Assembly: GCF_945980375.1 (NCBI RefSeq)
Contig: NZ_CAMFQO010000011.1
Coordinates: forward strand, 1-45,522
DNA: 45,522 bases
Direction of reading: 5' to 3'
Source: an uncultured Eubacterium sp.
GTDB lineage: Bacteria; Bacillota; Clostridia; Oscillospirales; Acutalibacteraceae
Shown here: positions 33,965 through 42,876 of the stretch, piece by piece
Layout of the letters: every line of letters starts with the position of its first letter
How positions within the stretch are numbered: position 1 is the stretch's first letter
Translations under genes and position numbers: made by a program
The notes under the pieces: model-generated
Told to the model about the DNA's origin: nothing
The model's database searches: none
Seen by the model: only the letters and a program-made list of their open reading frames with translations

Positions 33965-35791
33965 TTATTCGCCGTCGGTGCTTGCCTGTGGGGTAGCAAC
34001 CTTTGTTTTTTTCATAGCGCCCTTATGAAGCTTAACCTCTGATGATTTTGTGAAATCCTTTTCATCCTTATCTCTCAAATCGGTTTCGCAATCATAAATA
34101 TATTTTGGCTGTCTGTTCACAAAAAACATAATGTGACATCCGTATTTTGAATCAACTATTCCGGTATCGCCGTACTTCCTTGAGCTGTCCATAGACCAAT
34201 CGTTAAAGCTTTGAACCATAGTGCCCTGCTGAACACCTGCATAAAGGCCACCGTAATTACCCGATGAACCGCTTGATGTCGACTCGGTATCCTTTGAATA
34301 CTTTTCTGCAAGCTTTGCAAATTCAGCCTCGGTCTTTGCACCGTCGTTATATTTGTCGAGGATTTTCTGTGCCTCCTGCCTTGCCTGCTTAAGCTGTTCA
34401 TCTGTAAGCTTAACATCGGATGTTGATGTGTCAACACCATCAGGCATAATGAGGATTTGACGAACGGAATATACCTCTTCCTTGTCCGGCTGTGGCTCTG
34501 AAACCTTGTAAAGAATGTAAACAACCTTGTTTTCGGAGTCATCAAATGCCTTAACATTGCCAACCTTTGTTTCCTCATCAAAGAGCCAATTAATTGCCTC
34601 GTCGAGGAAGCCTGTTTCCTTTGTTGAAATAGAAACCTCGATATTTGCCGAAAGGAGCTGGGCGCAGGTATCAAAATCAGTAGCGTATCCCTGCTCAACA
34701 TAGCTTTCAATCAAGGATTTGCAAAGGGTTGGGATAAGCTTCTTCATATCGTCCTCTGACGTAATTTGGTTTACATAATAATTACACTTTTCAAATGTAG
34801 CCTGTGCATTATTGTCTTCGTAAGGAACCTGAAGGTAAGCAAAGGTTACATTCTCGTAATCTGTCTTGTTTTCGTTGAAGAACTTTTCAATTTCCTCATC
34901 GGTATACTTTTTGGTAACGGAAAGTCTTTGATAATAATTTTCGGCAATATAGCATTGCTCAAGCATCTTCTTGATTGTTGCATAGCCGCAATAATCGCCG
35001 TAGGTGTCGGAAATATATCTGTCAACGGAAACATTGTTGCTTGCGGCAGTATCCTTGATTCCGTCAAGGCTTGATTGAATATTTTCCTTTTGAGCTTTGG
35101 TGAGAGTTACACCATCGGCAACAGCCTTTTCATAATAGGTGGTGATGTAACGGATTTGATCAATGGTTTCTTCCTCAAAGAGCTCAAGCCAAGTTACTTC
35201 CTCACCATCATTATTAGTAGTTTTTTGCTTGCTGAAATCCTTTGACGGAACAAGATCATAATATCCGTACTGTGCATAGGAAATATAATTTTGACTGATG
35301 CAGGAATAGTAATAATTATACATTCCGATAGAAACGGGTGTGTCATTTACAACAAGTGCAACGTTACCCGGATTCATACGTTCATCGGTATTTGGCTTTG
35401 TATAGTAAAAGCTACCGAGCACGCCCAAAACTGCGATAACGCATGCAAGTACAAAAGCAAGAAGTATAAACTTAAGCTTGTCGCCCTTGATACCGTTTTT
35501 CTTAACGGCAGCCTCCGCCTGCTCTGCCTTCTTTGGCTTTGTAGGTCTTTGTGCAGTTTCATACTGAGATGAATCTGTACTCGATGCATCCGGAATGTGT
35601 ATTTCGAACATATCATTTTCTACCACACTTGCGTTTAAGGTATGTGCCTCTGCTTCAAACTGCCAATTATCATTTTCCTCATAGGCTACGGATGTTGCCT
35701 CTTCGCCTTGAGCAGATACTTCGGGATTAACCTCAGGTTCATTTGCAGAATCAAGATTTTGATTTTCCAATTCCAAATCCTTTTCGTCCAC
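33965..35791 (-). CDS. Membrane-anchored parvulin-type peptidyl-prolyl isomerase, paralogue
   Basis: 608 residues with the same plan: acidic, disordered cytoplasmic N-terminus (about 1-95), membrane helix (106-130), SurA-like region and PpiC rotamase starting YSVRQILIMPDG, with GGLYAGVQQGTMVQSFNDWSM and YGCHIMFFVN. I chose GTG 35791, with AGGAGT 6 bases upstream; the frame stays open to 35827 but that start lacks a ribosome site. The two paralogues are clearly diverged. This one leads the operon. Confidence 0.9.
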   Translation of the reverse strand: MDEKDLELENQNLDSANEPEVNPEVSAQGEEATSVAYEENDNWQFEAEAHTLNASVVENDMFEIHIPDASSTDSSQYETAQRPTKPKKAEQAEAAVKKNGIKGDKLKFILLAFVLACVIAVLGVLGSFYYTKPNTDERMNPGNVALVVNDTPVSIGMYNYYYSCISQNYISYAQYGYYDLVPSKDFSKQKTTNNDGEEVTWLELFEEETIDQIRYITTYYEKAVADGVTLTKAQKENIQSSLDGIKDTAASNNVSVDRYISDTYGDYCGYATIKKMLEQCYIAENYYQRLSVTKKYTDEEIEKFFNENKTDYENVTFAYLQVPYEDNNAQATFEKCNYYVNQITSEDDMKKLIPTLCKSLIESYVEQGYATDFDTCAQLLSANIEVSISTKETGFLDEAINWLFDEETKVGNVKAFDDSENKVVYILYKVSEPQPDKEEVYSVRQILIMPDGVDTSTSDVKLTDEQLKQARQEAQKILDKYNDGAKTEAEFAKLAEKYSKDTESTSSGSSGNYGGLYAGVQQGTMVQSFNDWSMDSSRKYGDTGIVDSKYGCHIMFFVNRQPKYIYDCETDLRDKDEKDFTKSSEVKLHKGAMKKTKVATPQASTDGE

Positions 35792-35829
35792 GTAATCACT
35801 CCTAAATAAAATAATATAAATACGCATAG

Positions 35830-35858
35830 ATTATACTACAAATACCCCAACAATGCAA
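35830..35858 (-). promoter_or_regulatory. Promoter of the parvulin operon
   Basis: On the minus strand, TTGCAT (35853-35858), 17-bp spacer, TATAAT (35830-35835), about 40 bases before the GTG start. Confidence 0.72.
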
Positions 35859-35892
35859 CAACTTTATAAATTATTAATATAAAATAAATATG

Positions 35893-35921
35893 TTGCAATA
35901 AAATATGCTATGTGGTATTAT
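35893..35921 (+). promoter_or_regulatory. Promoter of the O-antigen ligase-like gene
   Basis: TTGCAA (35893-35898), 17-bp spacer, TATTAT (35916-35921), 43 bases before the start codon; divergent from the parvulin promoter. Confidence 0.65.
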
Positions 35922-35964
35922 CAATTCATACAAATAATACGACATATTTTTTAAGGAGTGAATT

Positions 35965-37320
35965 ATGAGCTCTGCTAACATAAAAAACGACAGCAGGCTG
36001 TTCAGATGGCTTCTTGCCATCATAGGTGTATCGTTCATTCTTCCCGAATACATTGCTCCGTTATTTGTGTTTTTCTTTTACATTCCGTTTTTGAAGCATT
36101 TTAAGAAAACGGGCAGAAATGCAAAAATCGGTCAGCTCGGTAAAGCCTTAATGGTTTATATGGGATATATGATAATCTCCGGAATATGGAGCGACACCCA
36201 CATTCTGTCGTCGCTTATAGGTCTGCTGTGGATGGGTTGCTTTTTATTCTACATAGAAACGGCAAACCTTATCAATACCAAAGACAAGCTGAAAAATGCC
36301 ATTACGGCACTGAATATTTCGTCGGGAATAATAGGACTAATTGCTATTCTTGAATTTGTAACATACAATCTTACCAAGCATACGGATTGGTTTGACTTTA
36401 TTGTTGCAAATCCGCTGTACTATGAAATCAACGAGATGATATTTAATCTGTTCCCGTTTGAAATCGTAAACAGTCCTTATCCCTCAAGAGCTGCCGCAAC
36501 CTTTGACAATCCGCTTATACTTGCTACATTTCTTGTTGTGACAACTCCGTTTTGTGCATTTTCATCAATCTACTTTAAGCATATCCAAAACAGAAGAATA
36601 AGCAGAATATGCTTTATAACATCTCTTCTGGGTATTCTCTGCACTGAATCGAGAGGTGCTTACATTGCCATTGCTCTGTCTATCATAACACTACTGATAA
36701 GCAGTAAAAAAATATTCAAGAAACTGCTTCCGTTTATGTTTGTGCTTGCGGTGGGAATACCGCTTACAATTGCATTAAGGTACAAAAACAGTACATCGGC
36801 TGACGAATTTCTTGCATCAAACAACAACAGATTTGCCATTTGGGAGGTTTGTGCACAGCTGTTTAGGGAAAATTGGTTTGTCGGAATGGGTGCAGGAACG
36901 GAAAACATACATCAGGAAATCATTGCACGAATAGGTATAAACCGTTCTCACGCACACAATTTATTCCTGCAAATTGCTACCGAAGGCGGTATTATCGGCA
37001 TTGCACTTGCTACTGCTGTAATAGCGGTATTTGCAATCGGTTTGTTTAGGCTGTTCTATCTAAAGGATAAGGCATACAGACCGTACGGTGTGCTTTACAC
37101 CTCATCGATCATCGGCTTTATCACAATGTCACTTTATGAGCACACATTGCAGTCGCCAAAGGAAATGATGGTGTTCTTTGTTCTGCTCGGCTTTTCGCAG
37201 GCAACACTTCGTATGGCGCAGGATGAAATACAGCTTTCTCCCGAGGAAAAAAACAGCTTTGAGGAATTTACGGCAGACGACTACATCAACGATGTTGAGG
37301 AAGAAACGGTAAATATGTAA
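35965..37320 (+). CDS. O-antigen ligase/polymerase-like membrane protein
   Basis: 451 residues, about 10-12 membrane helices with the Wzy_C-type loop near the C-terminus: ENWFVGMGAGTENIHQEIIARIG then SHAHNLFLQIATEGGIIGI, including the conserved His-Asn-x-x-Leu. Such proteins polymerise or transfer lipid-linked glycans outside the membrane. AAGGAG precedes the ATG. It is a single gene, so its partner glycan pathway is not shown; the LCP and TagB/TagF-like genes are candidates by theme only. The C-terminal 40 residues are acidic and probably cytoplasmic. Confidence 0.88.
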   Translation: MSSANIKNDSRLFRWLLAIIGVSFILPEYIAPLFVFFFYIPFLKHFKKTGRNAKIGQLGKALMVYMGYMIISGIWSDTHILSSLIGLLWMGCFLFYIETANLINTKDKLKNAITALNISSGIIGLIAILEFVTYNLTKHTDWFDFIVANPLYYEINEMIFNLFPFEIVNSPYPSRAAATFDNPLILATFLVVTTPFCAFSSIYFKHIQNRRISRICFITSLLGILCTESRGAYIAIALSIITLLISSKKIFKKLLPFMFVLAVGIPLTIALRYKNSTSADEFLASNNNRFAIWEVCAQLFRENWFVGMGAGTENIHQEIIARIGINRSHAHNLFLQIATEGGIIGIALATAVIAVFAIGLFRLFYLKDKAYRPYGVLYTSSIIGFITMSLYEHTLQSPKEMMVFFVLLGFSQATLRMAQDEIQLSPEEKNSFEEFTADDYINDVEEETVNM

Positions 37321-37353
37321 AAAAGCACAGACGAATTGATCGTCTGTGCTTTT
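37321..37353. terminator. Bidirectional terminator, ligase-like gene / ferredoxin
   Basis: AAAAGCACAGACGA (37321-37334) pairs with TCGTCTGTGCTTTT (37340-37353), 14 bp, directly between the two convergent genes. Confidence 0.93.
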
Positions 37354-37367
37354 AATTATGCTATTTA

Positions 37368-37538
37368 TTATTCCTGAGAAGGAGCGCCTACCGGGCAAAC
37401 ACCCTCACATGCGCCACACTCGATGCATGTATCAGCGTCGATAACAAACTTTGAATCGCCCTCTGAAATTGCACCTACAGGACACTCTGCAGCGCAAGCA
37501 CCGCACATAATGCACTCATCTGAAATTGCGTAAGCCAT
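37368..37538 (-). CDS. 2[4Fe-4S] ferredoxin, 56 aa
   Basis: Short clostridial-type ferredoxin. Two cluster motifs are visible: CIMCGACAAECPVG (9-22) and CIECGACEGVCPVG (38-51), eight cysteines in all, with the pseudo-twofold repeat typical of the family. It carries electrons for oxidoreductases such as PFOR or hydrogenase. AGGAGG lies 8 bases before the ATG, and it has its own promoter and terminator, fitting an abundant monocistronic message. Its small size makes it easy to miss. Confidence 0.96.
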   Translation of the reverse strand: MAYAISDECIMCGACAAECPVGAISEGDSKFVIDADTCIECGACEGVCPVGAPSQE

Positions 37539-37586
37539 TGTGAATACCTCCTAATAAGAATTAATAGTATTTGTTCTATTGACAAT

Positions 37587-37616
37587 AATATATCATTTGA
37601 TGAGCAAAAAAGTCAA
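37587..37616 (-). promoter_or_regulatory. Promoter of the ferredoxin gene
   Basis: On the minus strand, TTGACT (37611-37616), 18-bp spacer, TATATT (37587-37592), in the 102 bases between ricT and the ferredoxin. Confidence 0.7.
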
Positions 37617-37640
37617 TACCTTTATAAGAATTGTTAAAAT

Positions 37641-38462
37641 TTATTTATTTTTGACTACTTTTACAACGTCTCTCATAACCGTAACAGGAGCAGAGCCCTC
37701 GGTGGAGCCGTCAAGCTGTACCTTAAGCTTTCCGGTAAGGACAGCAGCTTCAACTACAACTCCCCTATTTGAATCCCACTCAACAACAGAGCCAACCCTT
37801 GGGGTAATCTTGTTTAGGTATTCGTAGGAATTCTGCTCGTATTTAAGACAGCACATAAGCCTTCCGCAGCAGCCGCTGATTTTTGTAGGCGAAAGAGAAA
37901 GCCCCTGGTCCTTAACCATTTTAATTGAAACGGAATGGAAATCGTTAAGGAAGGTGGAGCAGCAAAACGGTCTGCCGCACACACCGAGTCCGCCGATCAT
38001 TTTTGCCTCATCACGAACGCCGATTTGACGAAGCTCAATTCGGGTATGGAAGGTTGAGGACAAATCCTTAACAAGCTCTCTGAAATCTACTCTGCCCTCT
38101 GCAGTAAAGTAAAAAACAATCTTTGAGGCGTCAAAGGTATACTCTACCTCGGTCAAGTTCATTTCAAGCTTATGCTCCTCAATCTTTTTCAGGCATATTA
38201 CATATGCTTCCTTTTCTGCCGCCTTATTCTTTTCTATCTGTGCCAAATCCTTTTTTGTGGCAATTCTTTTAACAGGCTTAAGGGGTGCAACAATCGCTTC
38301 ATCTGCAACCTCCTCTATGCCTGTGGTTGCAACACCGTTTTCTATTCCTCTTGCGGTTTCTACAATAAGCACATCGCCTGCGCTGATATTTTCAATACCC
38401 TGAGGATCAAAATAATATGTTTTGCCTGTGTCCTTAAAGCGAACACCAACTACCTTTGTCAT
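37641..38462 (-). CDS. ricT: RicT/YaaT PSP1-domain protein
   Basis: 273 residues. The PSP1 C-terminal domain has the cysteine-rich segments GLGVCGRPFCCSTFL and SGCCGRLMCCLKYEQNS, which bind an iron-sulfur cluster in the Bacillus RicA-RicF-RicT (Y-complex) partner of RNase Y. In Bacillus it affects mRNA processing, sporulation and competence. The gene follows holB by 23 bases, the order also seen in Bacillus (holB-yaaT). GGAG lies 9 bases before the ATG. RicA and RicF are not in this window. Confidence 0.93.
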   Translation of the reverse strand: MTKVVGVRFKDTGKTYYFDPQGIENISAGDVLIVETARGIENGVATTGIEEVADEAIVAPLKPVKRIATKKDLAQIEKNKAAEKEAYVICLKKIEEHKLEMNLTEVEYTFDASKIVFYFTAEGRVDFRELVKDLSSTFHTRIELRQIGVRDEAKMIGGLGVCGRPFCCSTFLNDFHSVSIKMVKDQGLSLSPTKISGCCGRLMCCLKYEQNSYEYLNKITPRVGSVVEWDSNRGVVVEAAVLTGKLKVQLDGSTEGSAPVTVMRDVVKVVKNK

Positions 38463-38485
38463 ATGTTATATCTCCAATCAAGTTA

Positions 38486-39469
38486 TTATCTTCCTATTGC
38501 CCTGCGAAATTCATAGCAGGTTTTTGTAATTAAAATTGCATTATTACCGTTTTTAAGAGCCAAATCAAGCAGGGCTTCGCAGGCATTAATAAGGTTCATA
38601 AGCTTTTTCTTGCTAAAGCTTTGAGCAAGCTCTGCCGCAATAACCCTTTGCCCCGACATAGAATCAAAATCCTTTGAGTAAACCATAGCGTCCCTAAATA
38701 CAGCCTTAAGAAGTGTAAGGGTAGAAATAAGCGTTTCTCGGTCGCGGTCAAACACAGAGCAAACCTTAAGTAAGGAATACTCGTTATTATCTGTTAAAGC
38801 ATTGCAAACATCAACGGCAATACCGCTAATCCTTGAAAGCTTACTGTCGCCGAGGCTTTCGATTGCCTTGCCTATATTTCCGCCCCAAACAGAACAAGCC
38901 CTTAGGGCGTCATCATAATCGACGCTATCGTCCATTGAGCAAATATACCTTGCGCCGACAGCTTCGTTTACACCCTCAAGAGTTAACACAACGCTACGCG
39001 AAAGCACGGTTTCAAGCAGGGCGGATTTATTGTTTACGGTGAGGATAAACATTACATATTTCGGAGGCTCCTCCAAAATCTTGAGCAATGCGTTTTGTGC
39101 ATTCTCGTTCATACAATGACAGTTTCCCAATATGTAAATTTTATAATCCGCCTCGTTAGGCTGAACATATGCATTTTCAATAACGTCGCGAACAGTATCA
39201 ACGTGGAACGACCTTGCGCTGCCTGTTGCACTGTATTCATAAATATCCGGATGTATTCCCTTAAGCACCTTTGAGCATTGAGGGCACGACCTACAAGGTC
39301 TATCCTCTGCTCTGCACATAAGGTTCAGAGCAATTTCACGCGCAAGGGTACGCTTACCAATACCCTCATCGCCCTCAATAACAATGGCGTGAGGCAATCT
39401 GCCCGACGCCTCAAGAAACGAGAGCTGCTCTTTAATTTTTTCATTACCTACAAAAGCTTCAAACCTCAT
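38486..39469 (-). CDS. holB: DNA polymerase III delta-prime subunit
   Basis: 327-residue AAA+ clamp-loader subunit. There is a Walker A-like GDEGIGKRT (33-41), a four-cysteine zinc site (C52, C59, C62, C65) and the sensor/SRC segment with ALLKILEEPP and LSRSVVLTL. Delta-prime loads the sliding clamp with the tau/gamma and delta subunits at the replication fork. It lies between the AEC transporter gene and ricT; tmk, its usual upstream neighbour in Bacillus, is not here. Confidence 0.94.
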   Translation of the reverse strand: MRFEAFVGNEKIKEQLSFLEASGRLPHAIVIEGDEGIGKRTLAREIALNLMCRAEDRPCRSCPQCSKVLKGIHPDIYEYSATGSARSFHVDTVRDVIENAYVQPNEADYKIYILGNCHCMNENAQNALLKILEEPPKYVMFILTVNNKSALLETVLSRSVVLTLEGVNEAVGARYICSMDDSVDYDDALRACSVWGGNIGKAIESLGDSKLSRISGIAVDVCNALTDNNEYSLLKVCSVFDRDRETLISTLTLLKAVFRDAMVYSKDFDSMSGQRVIAAELAQSFSKKKLMNLINACEALLDLALKNGNNAILITKTCYEFRRAIGR

Positions 39470-39484
39470 AGTGCCAACCTTATG

Positions 39485-40420
39485 TTAAATAATTTGTGCC
39501 AATGCAACTATAACAGGCATTGTGGCAACCGATAGTATACTTGTTTGTGCAACAAGCTCTGACGACAGTGCCGTATCGTTATTATACTTTGCGGCATACA
39601 TTGCGGTATTTGTAGCAACGGGTGCCGACGCGGAAATTACAAGAGCGGTACGCATATTGCCCTCAACTCCGACAAGCTTAAACACGAAGAGCATAATAAG
39701 CGGAACCACAATCAATCTTATAAGTGAAACAAAATAAACCTCTTTTTTTGCAAAGATGTTTTTGAAATTGCAATTTGCGAAAAATGTGCCGAACACGATC
39801 ATAGCCATAGGCGAATTGCAGGCGCCTACTCTTGCGATGGTATCCATAAGAAAATCAGGCAGCTGTAACTGCAAAAGGAACAACGGCACACCGATAATTA
39901 CACTGATTGAGCCGGGGTTAAGAAACAAATCCTTAACCTGTATCTTTGCACTCCTTCCCGAAATTTCTCTTATACCGTAGGTGAAAGCAAGAATGTTAAA
40001 CACTGCCACATAACAGGAGGAATAGAAAACACCCTCCTCGCCTACAACGCTTTGTGCAAGCGGCAACGCCAAAAATGCTGCATTTGAAAACACCATGGCA
40101 TAATGGTATATTCCGCGTTGGGCAAGGCTCTTTTTTCTAAAGCAAAGGGCAGAAATACCAATACCCAAGCCATGAGTTAAAAATGCAAGTAAAAAAGAAA
40201 CTGCAAGCCCTACAACATGCTCCCTTGTTCTTTCCATTGAAAGGAAGGAATTGATTATTGCAAATGGCAAAATCATATTGAAAATCAAATCTACAAGCTT
40301 TGAAGCATCTGCCCTGACAAATATTTTTGTTTTGTCAGCTGCAAAGCCAATGCCTGCAATCAGATATAAAATCAAAACCTGAATTGCTACGGTTTGCAGA
40401 TTGCTAAAAAAATCTGCCAA
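39485..40420 (-). CDS. AEC-family (auxin efflux carrier) transporter
   Basis: 311 residues, about ten membrane helices in two five-helix halves. Family features include ILPFAIINSFLS near the first crossover and SNAAFLALPLAQSVVGEEGVFY, plus a C-terminal SAPVATNTAMYAAKYNND. Bacterial members move organic acids such as malate or malonate, or amino acids; the substrate here is unknown. Start is TTG 40420 with GAGGT upstream, a site overlapping the end of the preceding gene, so translation is probably coupled. Confidence 0.9.
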   Translation of the reverse strand: MADFFSNLQTVAIQVLILYLIAGIGFAADKTKIFVRADASKLVDLIFNMILPFAIINSFLSMERTREHVVGLAVSFLLAFLTHGLGIGISALCFRKKSLAQRGIYHYAMVFSNAAFLALPLAQSVVGEEGVFYSSCYVAVFNILAFTYGIREISGRSAKIQVKDLFLNPGSISVIIGVPLFLLQLQLPDFLMDTIARVGACNSPMAMIVFGTFFANCNFKNIFAKKEVYFVSLIRLIVVPLIMLFVFKLVGVEGNMRTALVISASAPVATNTAMYAAKYNNDTALSSELVAQTSILSVATMPVIVALAQII

Positions 40421-40431
40421 TTATACTACCT

Positions 40432-41226
40432 CTATTCTGCTTTGGAATTTTGTGAAATGCTTCTTCCGACAGAAAACGAAAACAAGCCTACACAAAGCAT
40501 TATGTATGATGATATTGTATTTACGCCGAGCATATCACCCCGATTTGTCACGGCATTTACCATTTGACAAAACAGGTTTAGGACAGATATGCAACCGAAC
40601 GACTTAAACGAAAAAGCGGAAAATCCGTACGCATTGCCGTCATTATCAACCTCTTTAGCGAAGCAAAAGAACGATAATATTGAAAAGACAACAGTTATGT
40701 AGCCAACAGCAGCATCAAGATCGAGAATCTGCGAAAACTCCTGCAACGATGATGCTCCCTTAAATATTGCCCATAAAAGAGGTGCGATATTAAGAACACG
40801 AAGCTCTCTAAAATCATACCGTGTATTCCTCGAAAAGGACATTGCAACCATAACCATACAAACAGCACAGACAATAGCAATAATCCCCGTTATGCCGTAG
40901 GTAACAAGGCTTACAACAGTGTAACCCTGATTTGATGAAGCAATGCTGTGAATACGCAGGGCATTAAACATAAAGTCTGCAAAAAATCCAACGCATCCTA
41001 CAACGGAAAACACAGTTATGCTTTTCCTGCTCTTGCTTTGAACACCGCAAACACTTAAAAATTCCCTTTTTCGCGTGTTTGCCCAAATGAACAAAAAGCA
41101 AAGCAATACACACGTCAAAAAACCTATATCTGCCACGCCGCCGTGCGAGGAAAGAACACCGAACGCTCTAAAGGCAACAGCCGAAAAAAACGAAATCACA
41201 CTCAAAGGCGAATATTTTATTTTCAT
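40432..41226 (-). CDS. Unknown polytopic membrane protein, 264 aa
   Basis: No family recognised. About seven hydrophobic segments (for example IGFLTCVLLCFLFIWAN, ITVFSVVGCVGFFADFMF, YGITGIIAIVCAVCMVMVAM and AVGYITVVFSILSFFCF) alternate with short charged loops. AGGGGAG precedes the ATG. It lies 31 bases after citrate synthase and 11 bases before the AEC transporter, in one run. It might be a small transporter or sensor. Confidence 0.8.
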   Translation of the reverse strand: MKIKYSPLSVISFFSAVAFRAFGVLSSHGGVADIGFLTCVLLCFLFIWANTRKREFLSVCGVQSKSRKSITVFSVVGCVGFFADFMFNALRIHSIASSNQGYTVVSLVTYGITGIIAIVCAVCMVMVAMSFSRNTRYDFRELRVLNIAPLLWAIFKGASSLQEFSQILDLDAAVGYITVVFSILSFFCFAKEVDNDGNAYGFSAFSFKSFGCISVLNLFCQMVNAVTNRGDMLGVNTISSYIMLCVGLFSFSVGRSISQNSKAE

Positions 41227-41257
41227 ATTCTCCCCTCCCTGAGCAATCGAGATAAGT

Positions 41258-42625
41258 CTACCTTTTCTCCAACGGCTTAAACTCTCTTGACTTAATTACA
41301 CTCTTATATGCCGGGCGCATAATTTTTGATGATGTTGTAAGCTCTTCAAGACGATGAGCACACCAGCCGGCAACTCTTGCAGAGGCAAAAAGCGGAGTAT
41401 ACAAATCCTCAGGTATGCCAAGCACACGGTATACAAGACCGCTGTAAAGGTCAACATTTGCACACATCGGCTTTTCAACACCCTTAACCTCGGCAAACAC
41501 CTGCGGAGTAATTCGTTCAATAGCATCAAGGGTCATAAACTCCTTTTCAAAGCCGTGGTCAAAGGCAAGCTTCTTTGCGCTCTTTTTAAGAATAACTGCT
41601 CTTGGGTCGGACAGTGTATAAACAGCATGTCCCATACCGTAAATCAAGCCTGAGCCGTCGCCTGCCTCCTTGCGAAGAATCCTTGCAAGCATATCCTTTA
41701 TCTGTGAATCATTTGTGGAATCGTCAAGATTTTCCATAATGTATTCCATTTGATGAGCAACCTTTATGTTTGCACCGCCGTGACGCGGGCCCTTAAGTGA
41801 ACCGAGACCGGCAGTAATTGCGGAATAAGTATCTGTACCGCTTGAGGTAAGCACACGGGTTGAGAATGTTGAGTTGTTACCGCCGCCGTGGTCGGAATGA
41901 AGCATAAGACAAATGTCAAGAAGCTTCGCTTCCTCGTCGGTATACTTTTTATCTGCACGAAGCTGACGAAGAATTGACTCCGCGGTTGAAAGCTCCGGCT
42001 TAATGGGATGAAGATACATCGATTTGTTGTAAAATGCTCTGCGCTTAATTTGGTATGCAGAGTTCATAATTGTCGGGAATTGGGCAATAAGCTGAAGCGA
42101 CTGACGAAGAACATTTTGAATAGAAATATCATCAGGATTTTCGTCAAAGGAATACAAGGTCATAACGCAACGCGCCATCTTGTTCATAATATCCTTTGAA
42201 GGATGCTTCATAATCATATCCTCAACAAACTCATCAGGCAAGGTTCTGCACTTGCCGAGAACATATTTAATCCCCTCCAACTGATCGCTTGTAGGAAGGT
42301 CACCGAACAAAAGAAGCCAAACAATTTCCTCAAAGCCGAACCTATCCTTTTCCACGCAATCGGCAATAATATCCTGAATATTGTAGCCACGGTAGGAAAG
42401 CTTGCCCTCCTTGGGGATACGCTCATTGTCAAGAATATAGTAGCCCTCAACGGACGAAACATGAGAAAGACCTGCCATAACGCCTGTACCGTCAGGGTTA
42501 CGGAGTCCGCGCTTTACACGGTATTTTTCAAAATCGCCGGGTCTGATTTGATTATTTTTTTCAAGCTCGCCGCATAAGCCCGAAACATAGTCCTTTGGAA
42601 TAGATGAAATAAATTTTGAACCCAT
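41258..42625 (-). CDS. Citrate synthase
   Basis: 455-residue homologue of type I citrate synthases, joining acetyl-CoA and oxaloacetate. Catalytic residues are readable: His in LHSDHGGGNNSTF, His in YGMGHAVYTLSDPRA and Asp in CANVDLYSGLVYRVLG. The N-terminal region KLSYRGYNIQDI is typical. The length is greater than the 370-430 residues of most bacterial forms, owing to an N-terminal extension of about 60 residues. GGAGG precedes the ATG. First gene of a run continuing to ricT. A distinct Re-type enzyme is common in clostridia; this one is the ordinary (Si) fold. Confidence 0.95.
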   Translation of the reverse strand: MGSKFISSIPKDYVSGLCGELEKNNQIRPGDFEKYRVKRGLRNPDGTGVMAGLSHVSSVEGYYILDNERIPKEGKLSYRGYNIQDIIADCVEKDRFGFEEIVWLLLFGDLPTSDQLEGIKYVLGKCRTLPDEFVEDMIMKHPSKDIMNKMARCVMTLYSFDENPDDISIQNVLRQSLQLIAQFPTIMNSAYQIKRRAFYNKSMYLHPIKPELSTAESILRQLRADKKYTDEEAKLLDICLMLHSDHGGGNNSTFSTRVLTSSGTDTYSAITAGLGSLKGPRHGGANIKVAHQMEYIMENLDDSTNDSQIKDMLARILRKEAGDGSGLIYGMGHAVYTLSDPRAVILKKSAKKLAFDHGFEKEFMTLDAIERITPQVFAEVKGVEKPMCANVDLYSGLVYRVLGIPEDLYTPLFASARVAGWCAHRLEELTTSSKIMRPAYKSVIKSREFKPLEKR

Positions 42626-42655
42626 AATGTCCTCCTTTGTTAAAAATTAGAATTA

Positions 42656-42673
42656 GGTTTTATGCATAAAACC
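42656..42673. promoter_or_regulatory. Perfect 18-bp palindrome in the citrate synthase leader
   Basis: GGTTTTATGCATAAAACC reads the same on both strands. It lies about 9-26 bases after the expected transcription start and upstream of the ribosome site, where a bound repressor would block the gene. Candidate operator; the regulator is unknown. Confidence 0.5.
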
Positions 42674-42688
42674 CCAATATGAAAATAT

Positions 42689-42717
42689 ATTATACTAAAT
42701 AAAATAATATATGTCAA
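42689..42717 (-). promoter_or_regulatory. Consensus sigma-A promoter of the citrate synthase operon
   Basis: On the minus strand, TTGACA (42712-42717), 17-bp spacer, TATAAT (42689-42694): full consensus. Confidence 0.88.
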
Positions 42718-42729
42718 GGAGAGAGGTCA

Positions 42730-42876
42730 TTGAAAAGAGCTGTCATATTATTCATCATTGTGTTTGCCGTAACCCTGCTTTTGCCTATGATAACCATGAT
42801 TAAACCGCAGGGACAGGACAGCGAGCTTGTCACCTTATTCAATTCGTTTGCTACCCTCTTGTGTAGCTTGCATTGA
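42730..42876 (+). CDS. Small membrane ORF, possibly a SpoIID-like N-terminal remnant
   Basis: 48 residues from TTG 42730, preceded by AAGGAG 9 bases upstream. A basic start (MKRAVILFIIVFAVTLLLPM) gives one membrane helix, then a short polar tail. The signal-anchor style resembles the N-terminus of spore proteins such as SpoIID, but no further domain follows, so it could be a broken gene or a true small protein. Its 3' end overlaps the end of gerAC on the other strand by 26 bases. Weakly supported. Confidence 0.35.
   Translation: MKRAVILFIIVFAVTLLLPMITMIKPQGQDSELVTLFNSFATLLCSLH

Noticed and set aside
34156-34710. 184-residue minus-strand frame inside the second parvulin gene
   Set aside because: Out-of-frame on the same strand, Arg/Ser-rich, without its own start signals; the parvulin frame carries recognisable domains.
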